From positions 1 through 47,022 of the forward strand of contig JAGWAG010000034.1 of assembly GCA_021296535.1 (NCBI GenBank): 47,022 nucleotides of DNA. The letters are read 5' to 3'. Within the stretch, counting starts at the first letter, position 1, and each line of letters begins with the position of its first letter. The notes below the pieces were generated by a model. It had not been told where the DNA came from and did not search any database. It worked only from the letters and a program-made list of their open reading frames with translations. Below are positions 27,023-35,039 of the stretch, one piece after another. The position numbers were made by a program, and so were the translations under genes. This stretch comes from Acidobacteriota bacterium (lineage in GTDB: Bacteria; Acidobacteriota; Thermoanaerobaculia; Multivoradales; Multivoraceae).

Positions 27023-27925
27023 TCATCTCGGTCCGGAACCGACAGCATTCACTATCACATCGACCTCGATCTCCGCATCCCCGCTGCCCTGGAATACGCC
27101 GCTCGTCGGCGAAACATCAGCGTAGTCGCGGCCAACGGCCACGCGGATGTGGCGCCCGTCTCCACATGCGGCGTTCGTCGGGTCGAAGCCGACCCATCCG
27201 GCCCCGGGTAACCTGCATTCGACCCAGGCGTGGCTGCCCGTCGCCACCGTCGGCTCTCCCGGGCGACCGGTCGTGTGCAGGTAGCCGGATACGTAGCGGG
27301 ACGGAACGCCCCAGGAACGGGCGACGGCAATCATGACGTGGGCGAAATCCTGACAGACGCCAAGGCCGGATTCCAGCATGTGCTCGATCGGAGAATCGGC
27401 CGAAGTACTACCTGTTTGGTAGTCGAAAGTAGCGTGGATCTTATCCGAAAGACGCTGGATGGACGTCATCGGGTCGTCGTCCGGTTCGAGGCGTTCGCGA
27501 CGCGCAAAGTCCTCCAACGCCGGGGACGGACGGGCCAGGCGACTTGGCCGGACGAGATGCCAGAACTCCGGAAGCCGGCTCCAGGCACGGACCGCCTCCC
27601 AGCCATCCCCCGCCTCCCGCCCCGACTCCGACTCGAGTCGTTCGGCTTCGCCGGTCCGCGGGCCAGCGTCACGTTCCACCTGGAACCGCGACGTGATCGT
27701 CAGTTCACGGTGACGCCGGTGGACGTTAAGCACGTGGCGCCGGTTGCCGAACCCGTCGCGCTCAGGACTCAGCGACGCGGCGGGTTCCGTCTCGATCTCG
27801 AACTCCACCACTCTCTGCCCCGGCACCGAAACCGGCTGGAGACACAGCATCAACACACAGCGGCGAGCGCTCTTCGCGTACCCGTACCGCGTCCGGTGCT
27901 CGACTTCGTAGCGCATCCCCGTCAT
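27023..27925 (-). CDS. Transglutaminase-like cysteine peptidase family protein
   Basis: 300 residues starting at 27925, where ATGA overlaps the stop of the alpha-E gene. It has the N-terminal bacterial transglutaminase domain (MRYEVEHRTRYGYAKSAR) and the papain-like core with a full triad: C191 in GLGVCQDFAHVMI, H232 in TGSHAWVECRLPG and D248 in WVGFDPTNA. This family is regularly found with circularly permuted ATP-grasp and alpha-E proteins, as here. The set's substrate is not established; amide-bond formation or cleavage in a peptide is presumed. No signal peptide. Confidence 0.93.
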   Translation of the reverse strand: MTGMRYEVEHRTRYGYAKSARRCVLMLCLQPVSVPGQRVVEFEIETEPAASLSPERDGFGNRRHVLNVHRRHRELTITSRFQVERDAGPRTGEAERLESESGREAGDGWEAVRAWSRLPEFWHLVRPSRLARPSPALEDFARRERLEPDDDPMTSIQRLSDKIHATFDYQTGSTSADSPIEHMLESGLGVCQDFAHVMIAVARSWGVPSRYVSGYLHTTGRPGEPTVATGSHAWVECRLPGAGWVGFDPTNAACGDGRHIRVAVGRDYADVSPTSGVFQGSGDAEIEVDVIVNAVGSGPR

Positions 27926-28884
27926 CGCAGCGGAGAGTCCTGGATCCCGTAGTCCACGAAGGCATCCAGCACAGTGCCGTGCAGATCGCGGGTGCAACGG
28001 TCCACTCGCCGGAGGAGTTGTTCCCGATCCCTGGCTTCCGGCCAGTCGTAGAGGATCAAGGCGCCGGCTCGGCCAACGAGACGCCTCGCCGCCGCGTCGG
28101 CTTCGAGATCCGGCCCGGTTTCGATGGCCTCCAGCTCCTCCGCCGCAGCACGAACCGAGCTGAGCAACGAAGCGGGCAGGAGCGGGTCGCCAACCAGCAG
28201 ATCCAGAACGCGGCCGCGCCGAATCTCGATCCCGTACCGCCGGCTGTAGGCCTCGGAGGCGTGATGCATGCGCAGCATGCTCGCCCAGCCCAGCCTGCGC
28301 CTCTTCATGCGACGCCCGAGCTCCGCCTGGGCGAGGATCAGCGATACCGCAAGCTGAACCCGCTCGATCGCGCAACCGAGGCGCATGAACCTCCAGGCGC
28401 CGCTCCGGTACATCGTCGCATCGGCAAGGCCGACGAAGTTGTGGATCTCGTTGCAGGTCTGGGCGTAGAAGGTCTCGGGAGTCCTCCAGATGTCCACGGT
28501 TTCCAGGTCCCGAATCCGCAGGTAGGCCAGGTTCAGGCAGGTCCACATCTCGGCGCTGATGCAGTGCCTCATCTGACGGGCGTTCTCGCGGCCCAGCTCA
28601 AGACTGCTCCAGACCGAGTCGGGGTTCGACCGCTCAAAGGTCAGATCGTCCGCCAGCGTGAACGAGTCCGCCAACGCGAACTCCTCGGCCTCGGGCAACC
28701 AGCTCTCCCCCGCCGGCGGCAAGCGCTTCATCGCCCGGTAGATGCGCCGCCAACCGAAGTGGATCTCCTCGACCGACCGGTCGACGAGGGCCTGCACGTG
28801 CAGCTCCAGGAGACGACTCAGGTACTGGGCCCGCGTCAGGTAGCGACCCATCCAGTACACGCCCTGGGCACTGCGCGAGAGCAT
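27922..28884 (-). CDS. Alpha-E domain-containing protein
   Basis: 320 residues starting MLSRSAQGVYWMGRYLTRAQ, the usual opening of the all-helical alpha-E family. Other landmarks: LSRLLELHV, SVWSSLELGRENARQMR, WRFMRLGCAIERVQLAVSL. Role unknown; it always travels with an ATP-grasp protein and a transglutaminase. The start at 28884 is fixed by a TGATG overlap with the ATP-grasp stop; an upstream ATG at 28902 is in frame but would overlap the ATP-grasp gene further. It is in turn coupled to the transglutaminase by ATGA, so the three proteins are probably made in fixed ratio. Confidence 0.92.
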   Translation of the reverse strand: MLSRSAQGVYWMGRYLTRAQYLSRLLELHVQALVDRSVEEIHFGWRRIYRAMKRLPPAGESWLPEAEEFALADSFTLADDLTFERSNPDSVWSSLELGRENARQMRHCISAEMWTCLNLAYLRIRDLETVDIWRTPETFYAQTCNEIHNFVGLADATMYRSGAWRFMRLGCAIERVQLAVSLILAQAELGRRMKRRRLGWASMLRMHHASEAYSRRYGIEIRRGRVLDLLVGDPLLPASLLSSVRAAAEELEAIETGPDLEADAAARRLVGRAGALILYDWPEARDREQLLRRVDRCTRDLHGTVLDAFVDYGIQDSPLR

Positions 28885-30317
28885 CAGAGGTCCACCACCC
28901 ACAGGTCCTTGCCGCCGCCGCCCTGGCTCGAGTTGACGACCAGACTCCCGCGGCGGAGCGCCACCCGGCAGAAGGCGCCCGGAACGATCCGGGTTTGCGC
29001 CCCCGTCAGCACGAAGGGCCGCAGGTCGACATGACGGGGTTCGGCGCGGCCGTCGACCAGGCAGGGCGAACGGGAGATCGGCAGTGTCGGCTGCGAGATG
29101 TAGTCCGCCGGGTTGGCCCGGAGCAACTCACTGAACTCATCCCGCTCCTTCGGCGTCGAGTGGGGACCCACGAGCATGCCGTAGCCGCCCGACTCCCCGA
29201 CCCGCTTGACGACCAGGTCCTCGAGGTTGTCCAACGTGTACTCGAGGTCTTCGGGGCGCCGGCACAGATGCGTCTCGACGTTCTTGAGCAGCGGCTCCTC
29301 GGCCAGGTAGTAGCGCACCATGTCGGGTACATAGGCGTAGACGCTCTTGTCGTCGGCAACGCCCGTGCCGGGGGCGTTGGCCAGGGTCACGTTCCCCCGC
29401 TTGTACGCGTTCAGCAGGCCAGGCACGCCCAGGAGAGAGTCGTCGCGAAAGACGAGGGGATCGAGAAAGTCGTCGTCCACGCGACGGTAGACCACGTCGA
29501 CCCTCCGCAGACCGGCCGTCGTGCGCATGTAGACGAAGCCGTCGTTGACCAGCAGGTCCTGGCCCTCGACCAGTTCCGCGCCGATCTCCTGGGCCAGGAA
29601 CATGTGCTCGTAGAACGCGGAGTTCCAGGTTCCCGGCGTGAGCAGGGCCAGGCTCGGATCCGGGCGTCCGCCCGGCGCCATCTCCGTCAGCGTCTGGCGC
29701 AACAGGCTGCCGTAGTCCTCGACCTCCTGGACCCGGCAGGTGCGGTAGAGGCGTCGCATGCCGGCCTTGACCGCCTTGCGGTTGGCGATCATGTAAGAGA
29801 CGCCCGAGGGCACCCGCAGGTTGTCCTCCAGCACCATGAACCCGTCGTGGGTGCGCACGATGTCCGTTCCACAAACCGCCACCCAGGTGTTGTTCGGCAC
29901 GCTCACGCCGCGCATCTCCAGCCGGTACTGCGGGCAATCGAAGACCACATCGATGGGGATCACACCGTCGCGGACGATGCGGCAATCTCCGTAGACGTCG
30001 CCCAGGAACAGGTTGAGGGCCGTGATGCGCTGGACCAGACCGGCTTCCAGTTCACTCCACTCCGCTAGCGTGAGCAGGCGCGGCACGCAGTCGATCGGGA
30101 TGATCCGTTCCTCGGCCTCTTCGTCGCCGCAAACCGTGAAGGTGATCCCCTCCTGGGAAAAGGAGCGGGTCACCCGCTCCTGGATCGTCTCGAGTTCCTC
30201 GCGGGGGGCGCTCCGCAGGGCCTCGTAGACCGCTCGGAAGTGTTCGCGCGGCACACCCTGAGCGACGAACATCTCGTCGAAGATCGCTGGATCGAAGTCG
30301 TAGGAGTCGAAGTCCAG
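28884..30317 (-). CDS. Circularly permuted ATP-grasp type 2 protein
   Basis: 462 residues from the ATG at 30272, or 477 from a CTG at 30317. Family blocks: LNLFLGDVYGDCRIVRDGVI, GVSVPNNTWVAVCGTDIVR, MVLEDNLRVPSGVSYMIANR, LLTPGTWNSAFYEHMFLA, NAPGTGVADDKSVYAYVP, YTLDNLEDLVVKRVGESGGYGM. The fold ligates a carboxylate to an amine with ATP, substrate unknown. The ATG start seems too late: the in-frame codons before it read SYDFDPAIFDE, matching the family's usual N-terminus (SYD..FDEMF). The only possible start upstream of these, before an in-frame TAG, is CTG at 30317, with GGGGG about eight to twelve bases ahead. A CTG start is thus likely. Confidence 0.93.
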   Translation of the reverse strand: MDFDSYDFDPAIFDEMFVAQGVPREHFRAVYEALRSAPREELETIQERVTRSFSQEGITFTVCGDEEAEERIIPIDCVPRLLTLAEWSELEAGLVQRITALNLFLGDVYGDCRIVRDGVIPIDVVFDCPQYRLEMRGVSVPNNTWVAVCGTDIVRTHDGFMVLEDNLRVPSGVSYMIANRKAVKAGMRRLYRTCRVQEVEDYGSLLRQTLTEMAPGGRPDPSLALLTPGTWNSAFYEHMFLAQEIGAELVEGQDLLVNDGFVYMRTTAGLRRVDVVYRRVDDDFLDPLVFRDDSLLGVPGLLNAYKRGNVTLANAPGTGVADDKSVYAYVPDMVRYYLAEEPLLKNVETHLCRRPEDLEYTLDNLEDLVVKRVGESGGYGMLVGPHSTPKERDEFSELLRANPADYISQPTLPISRSPCLVDGRAEPRHVDLRPFVLTGAQTRIVPGAFCRVALRRGSLVVNSSQGGGGKDLWVVDL

Positions 30318-30350
30318 AAGCTACCCCCAACTGGCCCTCTGCTTCGTCAA

Positions 30351-30519
30351 TGTAGCAGCCCGTGGCAGAAGTCCGTGTCGCACCGAGAGCGGTGAGGCGC
30401 GCGCCCAACAAGGCGCGATGAGGGAGCATATCGGTGCCATATTCGACCGAAGAGCAACGATGTTGGGCGTGATGCATCGCCGCTCGAATGCAGCGCGACT
30501 TCTGCCACGGGCTGCTGCA
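30351..30519. repeat. 169-bp imperfect inverted repeat with 20-bp perfect terminal arms (MITE-like or structured RNA)
   Basis: AGCAGCCCGTGGCAGAAGTC at 30354-30373 is the exact reverse complement of 30497-30516, extended by three more pairs (one G-T) on the outside. Inside, GCCCAACA (30402-30409) pairs with TGTTGGGC (30460-30468), GAGCGG-type stems lie between, and TCGGT/ACCGA (30431-30435, 30446-30450) closes the centre. So the whole stretch can fold as one long hairpin. It fills the gap between the divergent ATP-grasp and pseudopilin genes and encodes no credible protein. A non-autonomous mobile element or a structured non-coding RNA are the options. Confidence 0.7.
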
Positions 30520-30657
30520 CCAGCGCCGGAACCGCCGCCTTTCTGTATGGCCTCGCTTTGGACGTTCCGGGCGTCCGACCCGTATCATCCAGTAAGCCGC
30601 AGGTGACATGCCCCAACTCGCGCGGCCAAACCTCGAATGCACTCAAGGAGCACGAAG

Positions 30658-31386
30658 ATGACTGGAGCGCGCTCCCGCCGCCTCGAAGGCGGCTTCACCC
30701 TGATCGAACTGCTGATCGTCGTGGCGATCATCGGCATCATCTCCGCGTTGCTGGTACCGAACCTGATGACCGGACTTCAGAACGCGAACCAGACGCGGAC
30801 CCAGGCCGACATGAAGAGCGTCGGCACCGCCTGGATGCAGTGGCTCACCGACCAGGTCAGCGCCGCCGCGGCCGGATCGAGCACGACGGCGACGTTCACC
30901 TGGAGCGAGTTCACATACCCCGACTTCTCCCACGCCGACCTGTCCGCGCTGCTCAGGCCGTCGAACACCTTCTTCTACATGCAGGACGTGCCCGAACGCG
31001 ACGGTTGGAACAATCCCTACCGCTACGGTTTCGGTGGCGCCGACCAGTTGCTCGGCACCCAGGTGATCGGCATCTGGAGCGGCGGCCGCGATGGCTCGGC
31101 TTCCGCGCAGCCGGAGTCCAGCTACGAAATCGGCGCCTTCGCGGGTACCGAATTCAACCAGGATCTGGTCTGGGCCGACGGCTACTGGGTGCGCTGGCCC
31201 GGCAGCGCGGCGGAGGCCAAAGCCGACGAAGGCGACACCGGCCGGAACGCTCGTCGGTCCGAGGCGAGGCCTCGCGCTAGATCTGCGAGAAGGCGGTCGG
31301 CCGGAGAAAGACGTTCTCGATCCCCGAGACCGTCCCTTTGTACATCTCCATCACCCGCATCCGCTTCCACTCGGGGTGGTCGCTGA
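30658..31386 (+). CDS. Type II/IV pseudopilin-like protein, C-terminus doubtful
   Basis: The ATG at 30658 has AAGGAG upstream. The prepilin motif is clear: short basic leader, G12|F13 cleavage site, FTLIELLIVVAIIGIISALL with the conserved E at +5 (E17), as in GspG, GspH or PilA. The globular part has NNPYRYGFGGADQLLG and SGGRDG, as in GspG-type pseudopilins. No assembly genes are nearby. After about residue 200 the sequence turns Arg/Ser-rich (RSARRRSAGERRSRSPRPS) and overlaps the convergent NIPSNAP gene by 110 bases, which suggests a frameshift or lost stop; the real C-terminus is probably near 31275. Expected at the inner membrane, perhaps exported by a secretion system encoded elsewhere. 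Confidence 0.8.
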   Translation: MTGARSRRLEGGFTLIELLIVVAIIGIISALLVPNLMTGLQNANQTRTQADMKSVGTAWMQWLTDQVSAAAAGSSTTATFTWSEFTYPDFSHADLSALLRPSNTFFYMQDVPERDGWNNPYRYGFGGADQLLGTQVIGIWSGGRDGSASAQPESSYEIGAFAGTEFNQDLVWADGYWVRWPGSAAEAKADEGDTGRNARRSEARPRARSARRRSAGERRSRSPRPSLCTSPSPASASTRGGR

Positions 31387-32143
31387 ACGCCTGCCAGTGC
31401 TCCCGGTGCGATTCCATGTCGGGCGCCGACAGGATGTAGACGAGTGCCGGTACATTGGCGCCGATCAGCAGTTCGCCATAGAGAAGCGGCGCCATGTCGA
31501 CATCCCGCATGATGTCGATCTCGCCGTTGTCGAACATGTGGACCTTGCGACGCGCCGTGTCCTCGTTGTGGCTCTCGTACAGCCGGAGCTCGAAGATCCG
31601 GTCCTCGCCGGCCGCGGTCTGGGGCGGCAGTTCCATCACCGGCATGCCCTTGAAGGCGTGCAGGAACCAGCTCTCAACCCGTTCGTAGATCGGCTCCCGC
31701 GTCGGCGTGGCGTACATCGGCGCCGCGGCCTCCAGGTAGGCCGCGTCGGCCTCCAGGGTGGCCTTCATGCCCACGAAGTCCTCGATACCGGGGAAAGCGA
31801 TGATCGCCCACACCGACAGCGCGTCAACGGGTTCGAGGGGATCTTCCCCTTCGGCGGGCGGCTCGACTCCGAACACGCCGACCCGATCGAGGCCCGCGCG
31901 GTTCAGCGCCGGAACCAGGGCGTTCTCCAGGTAAGCGAGGACCGTGTCCCGACTGCCTTCGTCGTCCAGACTGTAACGCCGGATCTCGTAGTACTCGCGG
32001 GCGGGGCCGCTCTGCTCCACGGCCGGCTCCTCCGCTGCGTCCTCCTCGGAAACCGTCGCCGGCGCGCAGGCGAGAACCAGCGCGGCAGCCATCGCGGCCA
32101 GCGAGACGGACAGAAGACCTCTTCCTGGCTGGATCATCGACAT
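31277..32143 (-). CDS. NIPSNAP family lipoprotein
   Basis: 288 residues from ATG at 32143; lipobox LVLAC with Cys26. Two NIPSNAP-type ferredoxin-like repeats: YEIRRYSLDDEGSRDTVLAY ... ALVPALNRAG, and FELRLYESHNEDTARRKVHM ... EHWQAFSDHPEWKRMR. The family's function is not settled. It follows the alpha/beta hydrolase by 32 bases and is likely in one operon with it. AGGTGGAA stands before the ATG. Longer in-frame starts upstream would extend into the hydrolase gene and lose the lipoprotein signal. Confidence 0.88.
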   Translation of the reverse strand: MSMIQPGRGLLSVSLAAMAAALVLACAPATVSEEDAAEEPAVEQSGPAREYYEIRRYSLDDEGSRDTVLAYLENALVPALNRAGLDRVGVFGVEPPAEGEDPLEPVDALSVWAIIAFPGIEDFVGMKATLEADAAYLEAAAPMYATPTREPIYERVESWFLHAFKGMPVMELPPQTAAGEDRIFELRLYESHNEDTARRKVHMFDNGEIDIMRDVDMAPLLYGELLIGANVPALVYILSAPDMESHREHWQAFSDHPEWKRMRVMEMYKGTVSGIENVFLRPTAFSQI

Positions 32144-32175
32144 CGTTCCACCTGAACTCCTCCCGAGCCTTTCGC

Positions 32176-33111
32176 TCATTCCCTGGCCAGCAGCCATGCC
32201 AGCATCGTGTTCGAGACGAGATCCGCCGCTTCCAACTGGACCCAGTGGCCCACCGACGGCACCGTGACCAGCGTGTAGTCGCGGTCGATCCAGTCCCACG
32301 TGTTCTTCAATCCATCCTTGTCCACCGCCGTGTCCTTCAGGCCGTGAAACTGGAGCACGGGCATCTGCAGGTTCGGCATCTCGCCGCCGCCGGCTACCTG
32401 ACCGTAGTTCGCCCGGTAGTAGTTCAGCATGCCGTCCCAGTAGGACCGCTCGAAAGCCTCCCGATAGTGACCGGCCACCTTCTCGCCCTCGCTGGCGTAG
32501 CGGTTCAGAAGGCCCTCAGGCACCGGACTGCCGTCAGGCTCCGAGGTCGCGAAGTTCCGCGCGTACTGCGTGTTCTGCCGCTGCGCCTCGGTCGCGTTCG
32601 CGATCACGTTGCCGTAGCCCCTGGGATGGGTCAGGTTGAGGATGACCAGACGCTCGATCTGCTCGGGATGCTCCATCGCGTAGCGCCAGGCGATCGCGCC
32701 GCCCCAGTCGTGGCCGACCAGCGTGATGGGCGCGCCGAGGTCCTCGACCACCGCCGCCACGTCGCTGAGGATCAACGGCATCTGGTAGTCCTCGACCCGC
32801 TTCGGCTGACCGCTCCGGTTGTACCCGCGCAGATCCATCGCCGCGGTCCGGAACTCCCCCTCGAGGGCGGCCATCTGGTGGCGCCACGAGTACCAGAGGT
32901 CCGGAAAGCCGTGGAGAAACAGGACCGGCTTGCCATCCCCCAGCGTGACGTAGTGAATGTCGATCTCGCCGCTCTTGACCGTATGGTGCTCGACACGATC
33001 CCACACGTCAGCATTCGAGTCGTCGGCGGCGACGGCGAGCGGCACCAGAACACAAGCGAGCAGAAGCGTCGCGCACCGAGCCCAGCGGCATCGAGAGTCG
33101 TACAAAGTCAC
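32176..33111 (-). CDS. Secreted alpha/beta hydrolase, epoxide hydrolase-like
   Basis: 311 residues from a GTG at 33111 supported by AGGGAGA seven bases upstream; the resulting N-terminus is a signal peptide (ARCATLLLACVLVPLAVAAD). HGFPDLWYSWRHQM holds the HG-x-P oxyanion motif (67-70), and the nucleophile is the aspartate D135 in LVGHDWGGAIAWR, as in epoxide hydrolases and haloalkane dehalogenases. The acid (GLKDTAVD) and base (SVGHWVQLE) follow. DLRGYNRSGQP is typical of the epoxide-hydrolase branch. Periplasmic; substrate unknown. Read with the NIPSNAP gene downstream. Confidence 0.92.
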   Translation of the reverse strand: MTLYDSRCRWARCATLLLACVLVPLAVAADDSNADVWDRVEHHTVKSGEIDIHYVTLGDGKPVLFLHGFPDLWYSWRHQMAALEGEFRTAAMDLRGYNRSGQPKRVEDYQMPLILSDVAAVVEDLGAPITLVGHDWGGAIAWRYAMEHPEQIERLVILNLTHPRGYGNVIANATEAQRQNTQYARNFATSEPDGSPVPEGLLNRYASEGEKVAGHYREAFERSYWDGMLNYYRANYGQVAGGGEMPNLQMPVLQFHGLKDTAVDKDGLKNTWDWIDRDYTLVTVPSVGHWVQLEAADLVSNTMLAWLLARE

Positions 33112-33166
33112 GTCGGTTCTCCCTGAAGTTGAATCGGCGATCGTAGCAGCGGGGCGTCCGGGCAGC

Positions 33167-33242
33167 GTCCGCGGGCGGGAGACCCGCTTGACCCCACAGT
33201 CCCGCGGACCTCGGTGAAGCACGCGGGTTCAGGGAACCCGCG
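33167..33242. terminator. Two GC hairpins after the small cytochrome gene
   Basis: CGCGGGTT/AACCCGCG (33222-33229 with 33235-33242, five-base loop) spans the stop codon of the minus-strand cytochrome gene. GTCCGCGGG/CCCGCGGAC (33167-33175 with 33201-33209) lies just beyond it and encloses a smaller CGGG/CCCG stem. Together they could end transcription before the hydrolase gene, though no T tract follows either. Confidence 0.4.
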
Positions 33243-33711
33243 GCTCCTCGGCGGACGAATCCTCGAAGCGCTTGTAGTTCCGCCCGTAGTCGGGCCGGGT
33301 TCGCTTGTGGCATACCACGCAGGACAGGTAGACCTGCTCGTTCAGGGCGATCAGCGCCTCGAGGTCCTGGTCGAGAGCCGCTTCGTATGCGGCCGCCCCG
33401 GCGTCGAACATGAGCCGGGCATCGCGCATCCACTCGTCACGGTCTCCCACCACCCGGCTCGGCATCATGATCAGGTTCGCCGACTCGGCGAGGATCAGCG
33501 CCTGTGCCTGCAACTCGTTCCACTCGACTTCGTTCGTCGGCGCACGGCTCTCGACATAGAGGATCGCGTCGGACGCCGGATACATCAGCTTGATCATCAG
33601 TTCGCTCATCGTGCCGATCGGCTGCGGCTCCGGCACCGGCGCGTCGTCCCGCGCGGCAGCCGCGCCAGCGAGGCCCGCAACGACTACGGCGATCGCGATC
33701 TTTCCCGGCAT
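33229..33711 (-). CDS. Periplasmic monoheme cytochrome, cytochrome c'-like
   Basis: 160 residues from ATG 33711 (AAAGGGGAC upstream). Signal peptide KIAIAVVVAGLAGAAAA, a helical body rich in Met, Ala and Glu, and one heme motif near the C-terminus, CVVCH (131-135), followed by KRTRPDYGR. A C-terminal CxxCH on a four-helix protein is the plan of class II cytochromes (c'/c556 type). Electron carrier or gas binder in the periplasm; partner unknown. It sits divergently to the beta-helix/diheme pair, 74 bases apart. Confidence 0.75.
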   Translation of the reverse strand: MPGKIAIAVVVAGLAGAAAARDDAPVPEPQPIGTMSELMIKLMYPASDAILYVESRAPTNEVEWNELQAQALILAESANLIMMPSRVVGDRDEWMRDARLMFDAGAAAYEAALDQDLEALIALNEQVYLSCVVCHKRTRPDYGRNYKRFEDSSAEEPRVP

Positions 33712-33785
33712 GAGGTTGTCCCCTTTCGGGGCTATCATGGCATGATCCCGCCGCCCAGGTAACGACCCGGAGACGAACCCCAGCC

Positions 33786-35039
33786 ATGAAGCGAAACATC
33801 CTCTGCACCGCCGTCTGCTTGCTCGCTCTGGTCGCCTGCGCCGAACAGGATGGTCCCCTGCACCCTGGCGACAACGACCAAAGGACCTTGCAGGAGGCGT
33901 TGCTCGTCGCCGAGCCCGGCGCCGTCATCGAACTCGCCGCGGGCCGCTTCGAGCTCGACGCCACCCTCTCCCTCGACGTCGAGGGTGTGACGCTGCGGGG
34001 CCAGGGCATGGACGAAACGATCCTCGACTTCGCCGGCCAGGCTCCGGGCACCGGCGGCGAGGGAGTTCTCGTGACGGCCAACGACTTCACGGTCGAGAGC
34101 CTCGCGGTCGAGAACACGCTCGGCGACGGGATCAAGGTCGAGGGAACGACCGGCGCCGCCTTCCGCAGCGTGCGGGTCGAGTGGACGAACGGACCGGACA
34201 CGAACAACGGGGCCTACGGCCTCTACCCGGTCCAGGTGACGAACGTGTTGATCGAGGACAGCCAGGTGCGCGGCGCCTCGGATGCCGGCATCTACGTCGG
34301 ACAGTCCGCCAACGTCGTCGTCCGGCGCAACGAGGTGTGGGAGAACGTGGCCGGCATCGAGATCGAAAACACGACCGGTGCGGACGTCTACGAGAACCGG
34401 GCCCACGGCAACACCGGCGGTCTGCTCGTCTTCTCCCTGCCGGAGCTTCCGGTCAAGGACGGCCGCGACGCGCGGGTCTACGACAACGACATTGTGGACA
34501 ACAACCTGCCCAACTTCGGCAAGGAAGGGGCCATCGTCTCCACGATTCCCGCCGGCTCCGGAGTCATCGTGATGGCCAGCGACAACGTCGAACTCTTCGG
34601 GAACCGGATCCACAACCACCAGAACTCGAATCTGGCGGTCATCTCGTACCTGTCGACCGGGCGCACGTACAACGACCCCGGTTACGACCCGTACACCGAG
34701 GGCGTCTACGTTCACGACAACGAGTTCGTCGGCGGCGGCGACATGCCGAATGGCCCGTTCGCCGACGCGTTCGTCGCCCTCGCCGGAGGCGCCTTCCCGG
34801 ACATCGTGTGGGACGGCGTGGTGAACCCGGACAAGCTCGTCGACGGCGCGGTGCCGGACGAACTCCGCCTCTACGTCGAGAACAACGGCGACGCGGACTT
34901 CGTGAACCTCGATCTCGGCTCGGTGTTCGCGGGCGAAGAACCGAGCGTCACGACGGATCTCGGCCCGCACCGGGGCTCGCTACCGGCGGTTCCCCAGCCC
35001 GTGGATCTCGGTGCCGCGACGGGCGCCGGCGGTCCCTGA
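33786..35039 (+). CDS. Parallel beta-helix lipoprotein (TIGR03805 type)
   Basis: 417 residues, lipobox LVAC with Cys18. A right-handed beta-helix is shown by repeated units such as VLIEDSQVRGASDAGIYVGQ, VVVRRNEVWENVAGIEIENT, DVYENRAHGNTGGLLVF and VYDNDIVDNN. This type is known to be paired with the SO2930-like diheme cytochrome, as here (TGATG stop/start overlap at 35037-35041). No function is established; exported beta-helix proteins commonly bind or cleave polysaccharides, but I see no catalytic signature. Confidence 0.9.
   Translation: MKRNILCTAVCLLALVACAEQDGPLHPGDNDQRTLQEALLVAEPGAVIELAAGRFELDATLSLDVEGVTLRGQGMDETILDFAGQAPGTGGEGVLVTANDFTVESLAVENTLGDGIKVEGTTGAAFRSVRVEWTNGPDTNNGAYGLYPVQVTNVLIEDSQVRGASDAGIYVGQSANVVVRRNEVWENVAGIEIENTTGADVYENRAHGNTGGLLVFSLPELPVKDGRDARVYDNDIVDNNLPNFGKEGAIVSTIPAGSGVIVMASDNVELFGNRIHNHQNSNLAVISYLSTGRTYNDPGYDPYTEGVYVHDNEFVGGGDMPNGPFADAFVALAGGAFPDIVWDGVVNPDKLVDGAVPDELRLYVENNGDADFVNLDLGSVFAGEEPSVTTDLGPHRGSLPAVPQPVDLGAATGAGGP

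Noticed and set aside
30421-30606. Small plus-strand protein gene inside the inverted repeat
   Set aside because: The frame coincides with the hairpin arms, lacks a ribosome-binding site and gives an Arg/Pro/Ala-rich product.
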